This document shows positions 10,801 to 21,659 of a DNA stretch of 64,000 nt, piece after piece. The number at the start of each line of letters is the position of its first letter. Position 1 is the stretch's first letter. Position numbers and translations under genes: made by a program. Location of the stretch: contig NC_030821.1 in NCBI RefSeq assembly GCF_001704415.2, positions 34,331,210 to 34,395,209 on the forward strand. Reading direction: 5' to 3'. This stretch comes from Capra hircus. Taxonomy: Eukaryota; Chordata; Mammalia; Artiodactyla; Bovidae. Below the pieces are notes generated by a model, which saw only the letters and a program-made list of their open reading frames with translations, made no database searches and was not told where the DNA came from.

Positions 10801-11864
10801 TACAGAATTATATAGTAGGTGCTATATAGATGTATATATATATATATATATACACATCTTATTATAGTATAATTGTTTTATTTTGTAAAACAAGCCCCAC
10901 AAAACACTTTTTAATAATAGTGTGTGTATTTGAGGGCCAGGGCTGGACAGGAGAACAGTAGAATTCACTTCAGATGCAAAATTTAAGGGGTACCAAAAAG
11001 TCCAGTGATCAAGATAAATAATATTTCAATATAACGTTTTAGAAATTAAAGTAATGCCAAAAAAATCCAAGAACAGAATATCAAAATGGTAAACAAAGTC
11101 AAGATAAGTATCATTGAGTTTTTTTGCCTCAGGCTTCAGTATGGAGTCTGTTCATATCACAGTAACCTATCTGGAAGGTTAAACACCACACTTTTATTTC
11201 TAGAGTGGGAAATGATATCGAATTTCACTTTGATTTTCATTTCTGTATATTTTTAACTTTTTACCATGAGAATATATATGATAAAATAAATGAGCCTTTT
11301 AAAGTTTCATTTCTTAATGAAAACTGGAGAGAAAATCATGGGGTGATGCAAAAGTAGATCCAGGCAATCAACTGATTAAAAGACAATGAGGCCACATACC
11401 CCACAGAGAACCCACTGGCAAACCATTCCCCTGCACTGCAGAGCTCATTTGTTAAAACTACAAAAAGAGAAAAGAAAGAAGAAATTGGGGGTATAAGAAA
11501 TAAGAGTAAAATTCACTTAAGCCTGCTGGGCTTCAAGCTTAAGCCTGGGCCCAGGCTGGGGCTCAAGCTTCCTTTTGTAAAAGGAAGGGGTTAGGGAAAG
11601 ACCTCTAGCAGCAGCAGTGGAGGATCTAACCAGCACCTCCCTTGGGTTGAGTGAGGATTCTCCCTTGTCTTGTGTCCAAGGAAAGGGCAGGCCCTGTCCT
11701 GTTGTCCTGCTGCATCTCACCATGCCCCAAAGCCTGGTAGCTCAAAGGCCCTACAGAGTCGGGTCGTGACCACTGGCAGCAGCTGGGATGAACAGGTGCC
11801 TCTGAATCCATAGGCTTAGTAATGCAACCTGGATGCACCCATACCACGGCCGTTAGACTTTGAC
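10801..11864. other. Intergenic with (TA)n
   Basis: A (TA)n microsatellite lies at about 10831-10852. The rest is unassigned. The stretch 11520-11760 is GC-richer, without a recognisable gene. Confidence 0.4.
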
Positions 11865-11985
11865 ATTGTCCCTTAACCTCTCTGATTCTGTTTTCTCATC
11901 TGTAAATGGGGAAGAGTAACACTCACTTCATTGGGTGGCTGTGTGGGTGATGTAAAAAATCTGTCAAGCAATAGTGCATGGTCAT
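11865..11985 (+). repeat. MIR remnant
   Basis: CTTAACCTCTCTGATTCTGT, TTTCTCATCTGTAAATGGGG and GTGGGTGATGTAAA follow the MIR consensus order. Confidence 0.75.
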
Positions 11986-12284
11986 GTCACTTCCTCCTCT
12001 TCTCCTTTCCTTCGGGGGCAAAACGGAAACTATTCCCATTCAAAGGCCTCTTCACTCCTCAAGGGAAGTAGGAGCATGTCGATACCCAGCAGTATGCGGT
12101 GGAAAAATGGTGGAGATTTCACTTTAGAGGAAGGTGTGTGGCTTCTCCTTGGGGGTAGGTTTCCCTCCTCATTACATGGCCTTTGAACAAATGTTTAAAC
12201 TCTTTGACATTTAATGAACAGGCTGATGATCTGAGGTGACTCAGGAAACTGCTGGTAACAGAAAGTGGGCTGTGATTATCAATA

Positions 12285-12417
12285 AAGTGAAAGTGAAAGT
12301 GAAGTCACTCAGTCGTGTCCAACTCTTTGTGACCCCACGGACTGTAGCCCACCAGGCTCCTCCCTCCATGGGATTCTCCAGGCAAGAGTACTGGAATGGG
12401 CTGCCATTTCCTTCTAG
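12285..12417 (-). mobile_element. Single Bov-A monomer
   Basis: It starts GTGAAAGTGAAAGTGAAGTC and carries ACTCAGTCGTGTCCAACTC and GGATTCTCCAGGCAAGAG, then stops. This is half a BovA2 or Bov-tA without a tRNA head. Confidence 0.85.
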
Positions 12418-12885
12418 GCTATGTCTAAATCCCTAAAGCAGATCAACAGAATGTAGATACGAGTTGATAGTAGCCTCTTTTTCATTCTTTTCAGCCTATT
12501 TGTAGTAAAGAGAAGGTACAATATTTCCCTAAAATAGGTAACCTTCAAGAAAACTTTACAAAGCAAAACAATACCAGAAAAGTGGGGAAGTGGGTTATAA
12601 AACTTAATAGAAGTTTTTTTTTTCCCCCAAAGATCATTGATAGATCACAACACACTGAAAACAATGATAGTTCACCATAAACCACTAAATCTTTCCACAT
12701 ACATGCTGCCCATTATCCTTTGTTTTCTTGTTGTTTCTTTAAGAATACTTTTTAAATTTCAATAACATTTATGGAGATTTTCATTGAAAACAATATAAAG
12801 CCCAAAGTTACAGTTATGTGTAATCCTACTATCTGGGAAGCCCTTGTTGGCATTTGAATAAGAAAACGAGAAGCAATGCTCAAAA
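12418..12885. other. Intergenic, no gene seen
   Basis: AT-rich, unassigned. The 12740-12870 part may be old L1 but is too diverged to call. Confidence 0.4.
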
Positions 12886-13530
12886 AAGAGGAGATATATG
12901 TATATGTATAACTGATTCTTACTCCTTGGAAGAAAAGTTATGACCAACTTAGACAGCATATTGAAAAGCAGAGACATTGCCAGCAAAGGTCCGTCTAGTC
13001 AAGGCTATGGTTTTCCCAGTGGTCATGTATGGATGTGAGAGTTGGACTATGAAGAAAACTGAGCGCCAAAGAATTGATGCTTTTGAACTGTGGTGTTGGA
13101 GAAGACTCTTGAGAGTCCCTTGGACTGCAAGGTGATCCAACCAGTCTATTCTGAAGGAGATCAGCCCTGGGATTTCTTTGGAGGGAATGATGCTAAAGCT
13201 GAAACTCCAGTACTTTGGCCACCTCATGCAAAGAGTTGACTCACTGGAAAAGACTCTGATGCTGGGAGGGATTGGAGGCAGGAGAAGGGGACGACAGAGG
13301 ATGAGATGGCTGGATGGCATCACTGACTCGATGGATGCAAGTCTGAGTGAACTCCAGGAGTTGGTGCTGGACAGGGAGGCCTGGCATGCTGTGATTCATG
13401 GGGTCGCAAAGAGTCGGACACAACTGAGCAACTGAACTGATAACTGATTCACTTTGCTGTACAGCAGAAACTAATACAATATGATAAAGCAACATACTCC
13501 AATAAAATATTTTTAATAAATAAATAAAAT
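12886..13530 (+). mobile_element. Ruminant L1 3' tip, host for a BovB insertion
   Basis: The L1 tip starts GGAGATATATGTATATGTAT, is broken at 12919, and resumes at 13440 with ATAACTGATTCACTTTGCTG and AGAAACTAATACAATATG, ending in an A/T-rich tail with AATAAA near 13502. Only the 3' untranslated end is present. Confidence 0.88.
12919..13439 (+). mobile_element. BovB (RTE) LINE, 5'-truncated, with remnant ORF
   Basis: About 521 bp of the BovB 3' end. The plus frame at 13178-13435 (85 codons) reads LQYFGHLMQRVDSLEKTLML and RWLDGITDSMDAS, the C-terminal part of the BovB reverse-transcriptase polyprotein. It ends with the typical GAGCAACTGAACTGA. Perfect 11-bp target duplications ATAACTGATTC lie at 12908-12918 and 13440-13450. 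It has no promoter or endonuclease/RT core and cannot be active. Confidence 0.95.
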
Positions 13531-13922
13531 AAACATAACCCATTGAAGCTTTGCCAAGGTAGTAAGAAAATAGAAATGTAAGTTTTACCAAAGTATTTCT
13601 TTTACTTTTACTTTTGTCAATTCCATTAGTTTTCTTATAGAGCAACTTTTCCCCTTTCAAATTAAAACAGATTTAAAACTTTTTAAAAATGCAGTGCTTC
13701 TGCATGATTAGAATACTAAATACAGAAAAGTATAAAAGTAAATTAGGAGTTTACCCTCAACCACACTTCAGGCTCATCCAATTTTTCACCACAAAAGAAA
13801 GTATAAGAATTCTTTGGAGAGCTTTACAGACAGATTTTCAATGCATATATCAGCTCTTCTAAGTTACACATTAAAGATTATACTAATCACAAAGCAACAA
13901 ATCTTTCTTTCTCACCTACGTT
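13531..13922. other. Intergenic, probably old L1
   Basis: AT-rich, no gene. The piece near 13690-13790 hints at an old L1 3' end. Confidence 0.35.
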
Positions 13923-14385
13923 ATGGTATGAATTGTGCTCCCTCCAAATTCCTATGTTGGAGCCCCAACTCCGAATATCTCAGAATGTGACTGTATTTGG
14001 AGATGAGGCCTTTAAAGAAGTAATTAAAACAACATTGCAAAGTAATTTCCCACCAATTAAAAAATAATAAAAAAAGAAGTAATTAAGGTAAAATGAGGAC
14101 CTTAGAATGGACCCTAATCCAATCTGACTGGTGTCCAAAGAGGAAACTAAAACCCACAAAGAGACACCAGGGTTCGCATGCACAGAGGAACAACTGTGTG
14201 AAGAGGCAGCAAGAGGGTGACTGTCTGCAAGCCAAGGAGACAGGCCTCAGAGGAAACCAAACTTGCCAGCACCTTGACCTTGGACTTGCAGTTCCCACAA
14301 CTATGAGGAAACACATTTCTGTTGTTTAAGTCACCTAGTCTGGGGTATTTTGTTATGGTGGGCCTAACAAACTAGGGTAACGTAT
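13923..14385 (+). repeat. MLT1A-type solo LTR
   Basis: Plus orientation: TTCCTATGTTGGAGCCCCAA, GTATTTGGAGATGAGGCC, CCAGCACCTTGACCTTGGAC, and the 3' end TTTTGTTATGGTGGGCC. It is interrupted by a 45-bp L1 tip at 14028-14072. Solo LTR of the ERVL-MaLR group. Confidence 0.85.
14028..14072 (+). mobile_element. 45-bp L1 micro-insertion
   Basis: The insert reads AACAACATTGCAAAGTAATT, then CCCACCAATTAAAAAATAAT and an A-rich end, which is the ruminant L1 3' tip. Perfect 14-bp duplications AAAGAAGTAATTAA lie at 14014-14027 and 14073-14086. Removing it restores the LTR sequence. Confidence 0.9.
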
Positions 14386-14389
14386 CCGT

Positions 14390-14715
14390 AAATATTTGTG
14401 ATATTTCTGTATCAGTGATCTCAGATTCACATTTCATAAAATCATCAGAGCTTCTTTAAACTCTGCCCTATTGACTGGCACTGACATTGACTTTGGGTTT
14501 TTGACTAATTCAAATGATGTTGCAGTGAATATTCCTGCACTGGTGTCTTGGCAGAATTTTATAAGGAAGTGAATTTCCAGAAGTGGAATTGTTGGCTCAA
14601 AGTATAAAAGCACACATACTTAATTTCAACAGATACTGTCCAATTGCCCTTCAAAATTTTCCTTCCATCAGGTATGTAAAAATGACATTCCCCCCACATT
14701 CTCAATATATCTAGC
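14390..14715. repeat. Old L1 (L1M-type) fragment
   Basis: TTGCAGTGAATATTCCTGCA, CCAGAAGTGGAATTGTTGGC and CCAATTGCCCTTCAAAATTT follow the L1M 3' region order, matching the class of 6085-6480. Confidence 0.55.
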
Positions 14716-14794
14716 TTTTTCATTGTTATCAATCCAATGGCTAAAACTTGGTGTACTGTTCTGGTTTCTACCTATGGACAAGTCTGAACATCTT

Positions 14795-15035
14795 AAGGGC
14801 TGTCAAGAGTACAGGCTCAGGGGGTTGAATTCTGGGCTGTCGTTTCCTAGCTGTGAGACACTGACTAAGTTGCCTAACTTCTCTATGTATCACGCTCCTC
14901 TTCTGTCAAATGAAGTGGTGGTGGAAACTACCTTGTCTCAGACTTCCTATAAGAACGTCATGAGTGAAGAGACATCAGGTGTTTAGAACAATGCTTGGAA
15001 TATAGTCATCTCCAAATTAGTGTTAGCTATTATTA
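14795..15035 (+). repeat. MIR remnant
   Basis: A near full-length MIR: GAGTACAGGCTCAGG, CTAGCTGTGAGACACTGACT, AAGTTGCCTAACTTCTCTAT and a GAACAATGCTTGG end. Confidence 0.75.
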
Positions 15036-15089
15036 TTTCTACTTAAAGAAATTATACATGTTTACTATTTGTATTACTCTTAATGTGCC

Positions 15090-15492
15090 CTGTCTAACAG
15101 ACTGAATATTTACATCCCTCCAAAACTTATATGTTGAAGCACTAACCTCCAGTGTGGCTGAATTTGAGATGAGGCCTCTGAGAAGGTAATAAAGGTTAAA
15201 TGAGGTCATAAGGGTGGGGCCCTGATCTTATAATTAGTGTCCTTATAAGAAGAGACACCAGAAAGATCTCTCTTTCCATCCCTATACTCACAGAGAGAAG
15301 AGATCATCTGAGCACACTATGAGATGGTGGCCACCTACAAACCAAGGGGAAGAGGCCTCAGAATTAAACCTTACCTTGCCAGCACCTTGATCCTGGACTT
15401 GGCAGTCTCCTGAAATACAGGAAATAAATTTCCATTTTTTAAAACACCAAGCCTGATATTTTGTTATGGCAGCCCAAGCAGACTGATACTCC
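15090..15492 (+). repeat. MLT1A-type solo LTR
   Basis: Plus: ACTTATATGTTGAAGCACTA, GGTGGGGCCCTGATCTTATA, CCAGCACCTTGATCCTGGAC, and the 3' end TTTTGTTATGGCAGCCCAAG. Uninterrupted copy of the same LTR family as 13923-14385, with about 0.7 kb between them and the same orientation. Confidence 0.85.
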
Positions 15493-16239
15493 CTGTTTAC
15501 ATCTTTCACTCATATTTCTATCCAATTAGTTTTTTGCTTATTGATTTGTACGAGTTTCTCTCATCTATACTACCTTAATTTGATTTGTCAGGACAGACGT
15601 GTTGACCAAAGGACCGTGATAGGGTGGTACCTACTAGGGTCTTCCCACCAGGAAAAGATTGAAAACGTGAACCAGGCAGCATTTGAGGTAAAATTTGCAG
15701 GCTAAACAGTGTAGATTTAAAGAGGCAATGGTGTTCTCGACACCAGCTCAAGTATGGCATTCCATAATCTCGTCCAAAGAATAAGTACCAGGGGACCTTC
15801 ACTTGACTTTGATTTTTTTTTTTTTCAAACACATCTCCCTCTCTTAAAGAAAAATACAGAGAGTATCAGTTACTTCTTACCGTTGTTCATTTCCACATTA
15901 AAAATCTTGGGACTGAAATGCACTTTTTCAAATTAAAATCCAAAATTATAACTTAATGCAGAGCAATTACAAGTAACAGATGCTGGAAGGTTAGCACTTT
16001 TTACTTCCACAAGAAAGATACACATTGCATCCAAATTTTGGGATATGATATCCAAACTAACTTAGGAGCTGGCAGTGAGAGATCGCTAAATGTAAGCTCA
16101 AGTATATAAGCATTAGAGCTGGAAAGTATGGGGCAGCTGGGAAACCAGACACATAAAAACTGCACTGTATTTGACAGACAGCCCCCTCCACTTGACTGGC
16201 ACATCAGACTCCAAAGGTAAGGTGATAGAATGTCACGGT
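15493..16239. other. Intergenic, no gene seen
   Basis: Unassigned. A T11 run lies near 15815-15825. Confidence 0.4.
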
Positions 16240-16450
16240 AGAAGCATAAACCTCAGAATGGAAGTGCGGTGGATTCAAAACCCAGACCTACCATTTAACT
16301 AGCTATGTGATCTTGACCAGGGTAATTTAACCTCTAGGATTCAGTTTCCCCTGCTATAAAAGAATGATGTTGCCTACCTTACTGAGTTGTAAAAATTCTA
16401 TAAGTTAATGACTAGAAAGCACTCAGTCCCTGGCCTGATAAATGCTAAAA
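16240..16450 (+). repeat. MIR remnant
   Basis: ACCATTTAACTAGCTATGTG, TTCAGTTTCCCCTGCTATAA and GCCTACCTTACTGAGTTGT follow the MIR core; the end carries CTGGCCTGATAAATGC. Confidence 0.8.
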
Positions 16451-16559
16451 GTCCTGCAAATGACTAAATGTCTCTATGACTCTCTCAATACCTGAACCCT
16501 TTTATTTTCTGAGTTTTTGTGATCCGTCCAACCCAATTCCGTATTCACCAATTGACTGT

Positions 16560-16690
16560 TAAGTGATTATGGAGTTCTAAGTGCCCAGTACCACCCATAC
16601 AAGGAATAAAAGAGTAAGACCCTCGAGAAACTTCCAGCCTCATTAAGGAAGCCAAATGGGTACCTATGAAACAATTCGTGAACCAAACAA
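16560..16690 (+). repeat. L2-like remnant
   Basis: TAAGTGCCCAGTACCACCC, then ATAAAAGAGTAAGACCCTCG and AGAAACTTCCAGCC follow the L2 3' end pattern. Confidence 0.45.
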
Positions 16691-17484
16691 GGCTGGCAAA
16701 ATCAAGTACGTCAGACCATAAATGGCCCTGGAACTTGAGCCTGGAGGTGTTTGGGTGGAGCAGGAGGAAAAGTGGTTTCAAGCTGTCAAGGTGGGAATCG
16801 GTGCCCAGGTCAGCACTGCTAACGAGCTGTGGCCAGCCGCTCCACTGACTACAATACTCCATCCCCACCAACCACTCAGCAGGACTTGCTCCTCACAAAG
16901 AGCATCCCAGGCACAGAGTGGCCGTGTGGACTCAGGCCAGTTAGGCTCCCCTGAGTTTTCTTTTCCCTGTGGCCTGGGAGAAGAAGGTGGATTTCCTTTC
17001 CTCTGAAATACTTCACAGATGACTGTCATGAGGCATCCTATGCGCTGACATTTCTTCTCCTTGCTGCACAGGTTCCCTGGCCAGGGGCAAGGCTCACAGA
17101 GGCAGGGGAGATGCCTCCTCTTCTTCGACTCCCCACAGCCAGGAGTCCTGGGCTCCCAGTGACTGACACAGCCACAGGTAAACACCTGAACAGATACATG
17201 AACGAATGCAGCTCATACATTCCCATGTGTCCTATATCAAAGTGTGGGACGGGAAGAAACGGGGTAAGATGGAAATAAGGAAATACAGCCCCCAGACCTG
17301 TGTGTGGGAGACTTGGACACCACTTCCCAGCAGCCTATCCCAACGAGACTTGGTCACAGCCATTCTTTGTCTCTTCCATGGCTTGGGTTCCTGGTAATAG
17401 AGCTGCAGAAGCAAAAGAACATTCCATTTGAAACAGGGGTTTGTTTTCAGAGGAAGTGGCAGGAGGTGGGGAGGGTATTTTAAT
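16691..17484. other. Intergenic, no gene seen
   Basis: Unique sequence of moderate GC. Overlapping frames on both strands (for example 16722-17006 plus and 16778-17185 minus, 135 codons) have no recognisable domain. Confidence 0.4.
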
Positions 17485-17985
17485 TGTCACGGCAGCAAGA
17501 TAGGCCCACCTTAAACTTGGTGGTTTAAAATGACAGCGTCTTCTCTCTCATGATCCTGTGGGTTGACCAGCTGCAGCTGGGCGGATCCGCCACGGGGACC
17601 CTTGTGCGGGTGCAGCCTGAGGACAGCTGGGGCTGCAGCCATCCGAAGACTCGACTGGGCTGTGTCCACGCAGGTGTCTGCCTCTCCCTCCTGTACCCTG
17701 TGGCCTCTCTCCTAGCCCTGCTTTCACATGGCATCTCCTCCTCCAGGGCCTCCCCATGTGACCTGGGTGTGTCTCACACCTTGGTCACACAGGAGTCTCA
17801 CTCTCTCCGCAGCAGCCGTCCTCCAAGAGGCTGAAAGTGGAGGCTGCCAGGCCAGGCAAGGAAGGACCATCCTAGGAGTGTCCGTGTCATGCCCGCTGTA
17901 TTCTACTGGCCAGAGCAGTAGGAGGACTCCAGGGGGAGAGAAATGGACTCCATTTTCTGATAAGGGAGTGAAAAATCCACATTTA
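17485..17985 (-). repeat. Old MaLR-type LTR
   Basis: Plus reads CTTGGTGGTTTAAAATGACA, CTCATGATCCTGTGGGTTGA, TCACATGGCATCTCCTCCTC and TTCTACTGGCCAGAGCAG. Reversed, this is the order of an old MaLR LTR. GC-rich, which explains the long but meaningless open frames here. Confidence 0.6.
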
Positions 17986-18590
17986 GACGTGCATGCAGGA
18001 CAAAAATGCTGCCACAGCCAGTCTTAAAGCCTACAACGTGCCACTGTTTGCTCTCGCCACTGTCACTGTGGATGCTGCAAGAATCCCTGCACAGCCCAGA
18101 GAAGGCAGAGAGCACCCCAAGCCTGGTCCCACTGCTGTCATGTCTGACAGGTGGAAGGCAGCAGACAAAGATGCTCCTTGCAACAAAGATTCTTCTATGG
18201 GCCCCCAGGGCACCTAACCAGTACCCTCCACCAGCCAATGAAGCCTCTCTGTGTGGATTAGGCGAAGGCACCCCTTCCTCCAGGGGGGTGCACAGCATGG
18301 GAGGGAGGCGCCTCCCCAGGGCACAGCTGCACCTGCCACAGCCCTCCCTCTAGCGTGAGGCTCCCAGGGAAGCAGAAAGGCCTGCAGTGAACAGGTGATA
18401 ACGGCTGAACAACACTGCCAACAAGGGGCCCACAGAGTAGGGTGGGGAGAGGGGCTGGGTAGTTGGATCAGAAAAGAGAATTCCCCTCCCGTGCCCAGCC
18501 CCTCAGCTCCCATGAGGGCACCTGAGAGCCACACCCCACAGCATCCCTCAAGGTGACAAGAATAACAGTGCATTTATAACAGGACAGAAT
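17986..18590. other. Intergenic GC-rich, no gene seen
   Basis: Many overlapping open frames on both strands (up to 131 codons), none with a recognisable domain. Probably unique or very old sequence. Confidence 0.35.
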
Positions 18591-19010
18591 ACAGTTACAT
18601 TACAGCCGGGAACCGAAGCTAATGGCAGCCGGCTAATCTAGGAAAATAAAAGTAAGAAGGACTGTGTTATTTATAACCTTAGTGAGGTGACAGGGCCAAA
18701 ACAATAGTGTCTAAAGTATTACCAAGGAACATAATTTTTCAGATGCGTAGTTCCTTTTTCAGAAACATATAATTCACTAGGGTGATTTAAAAACACTGCC
18801 CTTTGCAGCTGTAAATTACCATTTGTGGGTGTTTGACTTCTCTGTCGGCTTATTAAGTCAGACCTTCATTTTCCCCTTTCCAAGCTACAGCTATCAGTGT
18901 ATGACTAAACTTTGGCAGGGTGTTTGCTCTGTCTTCGAGATGGCTTACAAAACTACACAAGCTGCAAGTAGAAATTTCTAGAAGTTGCATTCCTTCAAAA
19001 TTCCTTAACA
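18591..19010. other. Repeat-free block, candidate conserved noncoding element
   Basis: No known repeat is recognisable over about 420 bp, in a region otherwise dense with repeats. It is stop-rich in all frames. Homeobox-like AT cores such as TAATTC and TTTAAAAAC occur. This is inference only. Confidence 0.3.
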
Positions 19011-19056
19011 TATAAACAAGAAAATTAACCATTTATATATATAGAAAGAGAGACTG

Positions 19057-19210
19057 CGGCTTCCCTGTTGGCTCAGAGAGTAAAGAATCTGCCTGCAATG
19101 CAGGGGACCCGGGTTCGATCCCTGGGTCGGGAAGATCCCCTGGAGAAGGGAATGGCAACCTAAGTACTCTTGCCTGGAAAATCCCATGGACAGAGAAGAC
19201 TGGCAGAAGC
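19057..19210 (+). mobile_element. Bov-tA SINE, 3'-truncated
   Basis: tRNA-Glu-like head GGCTTCCCTGTTGGCTCAG with intact B-box-like GGTTCGATCCCTGG, then half of the Bov-A unit. It ends soon after CCCATGGACAGAG. Confidence 0.9.
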
Positions 19211-19850
19211 TAATATGTGTATCTACATATCAATTCTCCCTCTGCTTCTATGATCAAAAACTTAAGGGACTGTTCACTCAAAGTGCCACAGGAGCCTCTA
19301 TTCAAGCTCCCCCAGAGCAAGTGGTGTCTCCTGCACCCCCCAGCTAAAAATAGGCAGTAAAATGTGCTTTCCATGGAATCTATGTAGTATCAGTTTGCAT
19401 CAGGTAAAGCAAAACCAGAATCCCCAAAGCCTCGTGGGTTTGGAAACCTACCAAATCACTTTGCTCTACCCACCCAGTACTGCTAGGTATGTAAAAATGT
19501 AAATATTTTATGTTATAGTTTATATGGTGTGTTTTATAGAGCAGAGAAATCAGAACATGCTTAACGTGACACCATAAACCCACCAGGCTCTCATATCACT
19601 CGGCTCTGTTCCTCTCTTTCCTGCCCTTATCAGGGATGAGGGCAGTTCCTGCACCCATGAAAGAGTCTGACATTCCTCACAGAAGTTCCTGGACAAAACT
19701 GGGTCATTAGAGAGTGTGTGTGGGAGGGAGAAGTAAGTCCTCCCTCTCCTAAACTTGTAAACGTCACCTTAAGAAGCTCACGTGGAACTGAATGCACCGT
19801 CGCACATGTTAAGTTGAGCCAGGGTTGTAAGAACAGCTGCTGAAATTCAC
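19211..19850. other. Intergenic, no gene seen
   Basis: Unassigned sequence without recognisable repeats or coding signals. Confidence 0.4.
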
Positions 19851-19920
19851 CATGTGCCTGGCAAGCTCTCTCTCTGCTTCATTCTCACGTGGTCTATGAG
19901 GTGGGCACTAACGGCAATAA

Positions 19921-20129
19921 GGGCTTCCCTGGTGGCTCAGACAGTAGAGAATCAGCCTGCAATGCAGGAGACCTGGGGTTCGATCCCTAGGTTGGGAAGA
20001 TTCCCCTGAAGGAGGGCATGGCAACCCACTCTGATATTCTTGCCTGGAGAATCCCCATGGAAAAAGGAGCCTGGCGGGCTACAGTCCATGTGGTCACAAA
20101 GAGTCAGACATAACTGAGTGACTAAGCAC
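19921..20129 (+). mobile_element. Bov-tA SINE inside a MIR
   Basis: Full-length: GGGCTTCCCTGGTGGCTCAG head to the ACTGAGTGACTAAGCAC end. Near-perfect 10-bp duplications ACGGCAATAA (19910-19919) and ACAGCAATAA (20130-20139). Confidence 0.94.
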
Positions 20130-20149
20130 AACAGCAATAAAATCCACAG

Positions 20150-20400
20150 TAACAGCAAATACCCTGCAGTGCTCACACTGTGTCAGGCACCATCTTCTTG
20201 TGTGTCAACTTGCGTCATCTTTACAACAGCCTGGTGATGTCAGCAGACTTTATTCTGGTCATCATTTGATGAGGAAACAGGTGCAGGAACCTGCTCAAAC
20301 TTACAGAGATAGTAAGTGACAGAGTCTGACTCTGAAGTCAGTGCTCTTAACTATGATTCTACCCATTTCACAGATGAGGAAACAGTGGTACTGAGAGGCA
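20150..20400 (+). repeat. MIR remnant(s)
   Basis: CACACTGTGTCAGGCACCAT, GATGAGGAAACAGGTGCAGG, TTACAGAGATAGTAAGTGAC and then again CACAGATGAGGAAACAGTGG. The repeated GATGAGGAAACAG suggests two overlapping MIR pieces. The 19845-19909 sequence may be the left part of the same MIR. Confidence 0.7.
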
Positions 20401-20652
20401 ATGAGACCTATGTTCACAAACCTAGCAAGGGATCAGATGGTGTTTCACACCAAGTATGCCTGGCTCCAGAGCCCACGTCTTGTTGGGACTGACAAATGGA
20501 GACAGAGAGCAACCCAACTTCCTCTTCATTGAAGAGTGATTCCTTGGACTCTGCTTCCTGGCACAGTTGCTGCTGTTGGCCTCGGCTCTGCCAACCCCGA
20601 CAGTGCCAAGCATAGGTTGAAGAAACAGCTTTAAGCATGGGTGAGAGGGAGC

Positions 20653-20848
20653 ACTGCCTAAGTTACGTGATTCAAGCAGTAAAGCCTCTGCCTGGAGACG
20701 TGGGTTCAATCCCTTGGTCGGGAGGATCTCCTGGAGAAGGAAATGGCAACCCACTCCAGTATTCTTGCCTGGGAAATCCCAAGGACAGAGGAGCCTGGTG
20801 GGCCACAGCCCATGGGGTCGCAAAGAGTTGGACACAACAGCACACACG
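20653..20848 (+). mobile_element. Bov-tA SINE, degraded head
   Basis: The tRNA head is diverged (AAGTTACGTGATTCAAGCAG), but GGTTCAATCCCTTGG and the whole Bov-A unit to GGGGTCGCAAAGAGTTGGAC are clear. It ends in a CACACACGTACACG tail. Confidence 0.9.
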
Positions 20849-21659
20849 TACACGTGCCTATGTAACATGAGTTCAAGAGCATCTGAAAATATGCTCCTTC
20901 CTACACTTAACGCGTCATTCCCTTGACTTCTGGGTCTGTCTCTTGCAGATGTAAAACATTATGCTACATCAATAATCTGTGTCTGAAATGCTTTTCCTCA
21001 GAGAGGGAAGAAAAAAATAAAGGCTTTGGGGGGTTGAGGTAGGAAACGAGAGCAGACTCGGACCTACTAGGCATCCCAGACGGAGCCTACGCAGCAGCGA
21101 TCACCGCTGGGATTCAAATACATCTAAACAGACTTAATGAGCTAGTGGGGCCGGGCTGCCAGCAGGATATTTGCATAAAGGAGTAAGAGGCCTTCTGGGA
21201 AAGCTTTCACTCCAGTTGCGAAGAGGGTTAGCAGACAGGTTGGCCCAGTGACAAGGCCCTAGTCACAGGGAAGCAGATTCAGTTCTGGGCAGAGCACAGG
21301 GTTCCATCACTCAGCAATCAGTATCTGAGCGTAAGGCGGCTGTGGGGGAGATGAGGAAGTACCCCACTTGAGTGGTAGCCTGACAATCTGAGGTGAGAGA
21401 GTGCTGACTTTCTACCCATTGGAACAGAGCATGACCTAAGGTGGGGAGGGGAGTGCTCCCCCAGGTGACAGTTTGGATCCTTGAAGACCCCAGTTCATCA
21501 GTCCTGTGACTGGGCAAAAGAGACAGGTACACAGTATCCCCTGAGGTGGCAACCCTGTCCTGGGGAAGCCAGCACCCAGCCCAGGGGCCTGGGAAGAAGA
21601 TGAGTAACGAGAACCCCAAAACTCATTCAAAGAAAAGTCCTGCAGGAAACACTCTCTTA
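20849..21659. other. Intergenic, no gene seen
   Basis: Unassigned. The minus frame at 21311-21619 (102 codons) overlaps another and has no recognisable domain. Confidence 0.4.

Noticed and set aside
13241..13660. 139-codon minus-strand frame over the BovB
   Set aside because: Antisense shadow of the BovB reverse-transcriptase remnant.
17550..18353. Cluster of overlapping open frames as a gene
   Set aside because: The left part is an old MaLR-type LTR and the right part is GC-rich with equal openness on both strands.
19057..19130. tRNA genes in the heads of Bov-tA elements
   Set aside because: The heads derive from tRNA-Glu and keep box-like words, but each continues into a Bov-A unit and lacks a full cloverleaf. 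The same holds for every Bov-tA here.
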